The notes below the pieces were generated by a model, which saw nothing but the letters and a program-made list of their open reading frames with translations, was not told the origin of the DNA and searched no databases. The position numbers and the translations under genes are program-made. Shown here piece after piece: positions 62,688-64,000 of a stretch of 64,000 nt of DNA (position 1 is the stretch's first letter; every line of letters begins with the position of its first letter). The stretch lies in assembly GCA_963709875.1 (NCBI GenBank), contig CAVPYB010000013.1, positions 1-64,000 on the forward strand. The letters are read 5' to 3'. The DNA comes from JAQBDA01 sp963709875 (GTDB lineage: Bacteria > Chloroflexota > Anaerolineae > Anaerolineales > UBA4823).

Positions 62688-63761
62688 TCATGCCTTTTTC
62701 TCAGCCAGCCGTTCGCCGAAGATACCCTGCGGGCGGAAGATCAGGATCAGCACCAGCATGGTGAACCCGAATGCGTCCCGCAGCTGGTTGGCAGCCGGGA
62801 TACCCAGACCTTCCAGGATCAGGTTGGGGAAAATCAATTCGATCACACCCAGCAGCAGGCCTCCGATGAATGCCCCGCGCACGTTGCCGATCCCACCCAA
62901 GACCGCAGCAGTAAATGCTTTTAGACCGGGGAAGAAACCCATGAAAAAGAATACCCCTTGCGGGCGGAACAAGCCATTGAATATCCCAGCCGCGCCCGCC
63001 AAAGCGCCACCCAATGCGAAGGTAGTCACGATCACCTTGTCGATATCGATGCCCATCAGGCGGGAGACATCTTTGTCCTCCGACACAGAGCGCATCGCTT
63101 TACCCTGTTTGGTGCGCTCCACGAAGAAGTAAAGGAAGACCATCAGGATAAACGCGGCGAAGATCACCACCAACTGCACGAGAGGCACCTCGAAGCCTAA
63201 CACGCTGACCGTACCTTGCAGCCCAGGCACCGGGGGATAGGAACGGAATTCTGTGCCGTACATGCCGCGGAAGGTGTACTGCAGCGCAAAGGAGGCGCCG
63301 ATGGCAGTGATCAGCGGCACCAGTCGCGGCACGTTCCTCAACGGGCGGTAAGCGATCCTCTCCATCACAACCGCGATACCGGTCGATACCGCACCTGCAA
63401 GGAGGATCCAGGATAATATTGCCAGAACTGGACTGCGAGCAAGGAAGCCTGTGCTGGCCTGATAGTTCGCCAGGAATACCGCAGTAAAAGCCCCCGCCAT
63501 ATACACCTCGCCATGTGCGAAGTTGATCATCAGCAGGATGCCATACACCAGGGTGTAACCCAGGGCGATCAGGGCGTAAATGCTGCCCTGGGCGAGACCG
63601 GCGAAGACCAGTGTGGCCCACTGAGCACTGGTGTACCTCGCTGCGGTCACTGTGTTATAGACCCCAACGATAATTATGATAATAGCTGCAATCCGAAAAA
63701 CATCGAGGAAAAAAGTAACCCAGGAGAAGCGTTCCAGATAGCGTTCCAGATATCTTTTCAT
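62688..63761 (-). CDS. livH: Branched-chain amino acid type ABC permease
   Basis: A 357-residue permease with an N-terminal extra helix (about 14-35), then the LivH core: LAQGSIYALIALGYTLVYGILLMINFAHGEVYMAGAFTA, QYTFRGMYGTEF, RTKQGKAMRSVSEDKDVSRLMGID (cytoplasmic coupling loop) and GAFIGGLLLGVIE. It is about 50 residues longer than E. coli LivH because of the N-terminal part. It is separated from the binding-protein gene by a strong hairpin. Confidence 0.92.
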   Translation of the reverse strand: MKRYLERYLERFSWVTFFLDVFRIAAIIIIIVGVYNTVTAARYTSAQWATLVFAGLAQGSIYALIALGYTLVYGILLMINFAHGEVYMAGAFTAVFLANYQASTGFLARSPVLAILSWILLAGAVSTGIAVVMERIAYRPLRNVPRLVPLITAIGASFALQYTFRGMYGTEFRSYPPVPGLQGTVSVLGFEVPLVQLVVIFAAFILMVFLYFFVERTKQGKAMRSVSEDKDVSRLMGIDIDKVIVTTFALGGALAGAAGIFNGLFRPQGVFFFMGFFPGLKAFTAAVLGGIGNVRGAFIGGLLLGVIELIFPNLILEGLGIPAANQLRDAFGFTMLVLILIFRPQGIFGERLAEKKA

Positions 63762-63806
63762 GATGGGTGTCCTCTTATTGGTGCATGAAGGATCGATAAT
63801 GCAACA

Positions 63807-63840
63807 GACGAGCCAGAGAAGCGTGCTTCCCTGGCCCGTC
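63807..63840 (-). terminator. 16-base-pair hairpin between the binding protein and livH
   Basis: 63807-63822 pairs with 63825-63840 over 16 positions, two of them G-U, with a very short loop (the innermost pairs probably open). On the minus strand it follows the binding-protein stop by 54 bases and has only a weak T-tract. It probably lets more binding protein than permease be made, as in many ABC operons. Confidence 0.65.
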
Positions 63841-63894
63841 CTAAATCATAGTTACAGATTATCCAGCCTCACGACACTGCAATGGGCTGAGCAC

Positions 63895-64000
63895 TTACGG
63901 TGTGTAGACAACCGGAGGCGGCCAGTTGCCGTCGTTGACCTCAGCCTCGGTGATCTCGAAGATACCCAGGGCCTCACCGGTTGCGCAGTCGGCTTTGCTG
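63895..64000 (-). CDS. C-terminus of a periplasmic-type substrate-binding protein (partial)
   Basis: The last 34 codons of a gene that runs off the right edge. The frame reads SKADCATGEALGIFEITEAE and ends PPVVYTP before TAA at 63895-63897. Its place just before livH and its length to the stop suggest the binding protein of this transporter. The family cannot be confirmed from so little sequence. Confidence 0.6.
   Translation of the reverse strand, partial: SKADCATGEALGIFEITEAEVNDGNWPPPVVYTP

Overview
The window looks like a chromosomal segment of a Chloroflexota bacterium, most likely Anaerolineae-like. This is inferred from gene content and order: rpmB / Asp23 / DAK2-kinase / DegV / recG / coaD, Hanks-type kinases with FHA and J-domain partners, a GH3-family protein, and many short lipoproteins with Thr/Pro-rich linkers. 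No rRNA, intact tRNA or CRISPR array was seen. Five genes (an M19 dipeptidase, a lipoprotein, a polytopic membrane protein, recG and a mosaic at the left edge) are broken by single-base shifts or rearrangement. The three shifts outside the rearranged left-end locus may be assembly indels.

Layout. 1-4.5 kb (minus): a rearranged locus with a C45/Ntn amidohydrolase, three incomplete or broken M19 dipeptidase copies (one joined to a beta-lactamase piece), a very acidic Ala-rich protein and a DUF1269 glycine-zipper protein. 4.7-9.1 kb: a lipoprotein divergent from a 7TMR-DISM/PAS/GAF NarL-type histidine kinase and its response regulator. 9.1-10.5 kb: low coding density with a tRNA-Met-like remnant, a c-type cytochrome lipoprotein and a decayed dienelactone hydrolase copy. 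10.5-15 kb (plus): small accessory enzymes (two VOC proteins, dienelactone hydrolase, GNAT, ICMT-like methyltransferase, an intradiol-dioxygenase-like lipoprotein). 15-19.4 kb: nucleoside hydrolase followed by a complete ECF transporter (S, T, A, A'). 19.4-29.7 kb: a membrane SpoIIE-type phosphatase, a frameshifted membrane protein, an aromatic amino acid hydroxylase, an L,D-transpeptidase, a propeller lipoprotein, then a probable selenocysteine-containing peroxiredoxin-glutaredoxin fusion overlapping a GH3-family gene.

29.8-39 kb: an acyl-CoA synthetase, a coiled-coil protein, and the conserved housekeeping block coaD-recG-degV-DAK2-asp23 divergent from rpmB. 39-43 kb: a Hanks kinase, a lipid-kinase-like protein, an SH3 protein and a DUF971 pair. 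43-49.5 kb (minus): a signalling operon in which a kinase with a PQQ propeller, a PP2C phosphatase, a J-domain/VWA fusion, a zinc-ribbon/FHA protein, a small protein and two response regulators follow each other closely. 49.8-52.8 kb: purB and purH. 52.9-59.1 kb (minus): aldo/keto reductase, inositol monophosphatase-like protein, an MTA/SAH-deaminase fused to a CYTH domain, CinA with a degenerate amidase domain, and a FAD oxidoreductase. 59.4-64 kb (minus): a branched-chain amino acid type ABC transporter (livF, G, M, H and the tail of the binding protein).

The strongest candidates for something new are the in-frame TGA at the peroxidatic position of the Prx-Grx fusion (27.3-28.1 kb), the deaminase-CYTH fusion (54.7-56.7 kb), the kinase/phosphatase/J-VWA/FHA operon (43-49.5 kb) and the C45/M19/acidic-protein locus (1-4.5 kb).
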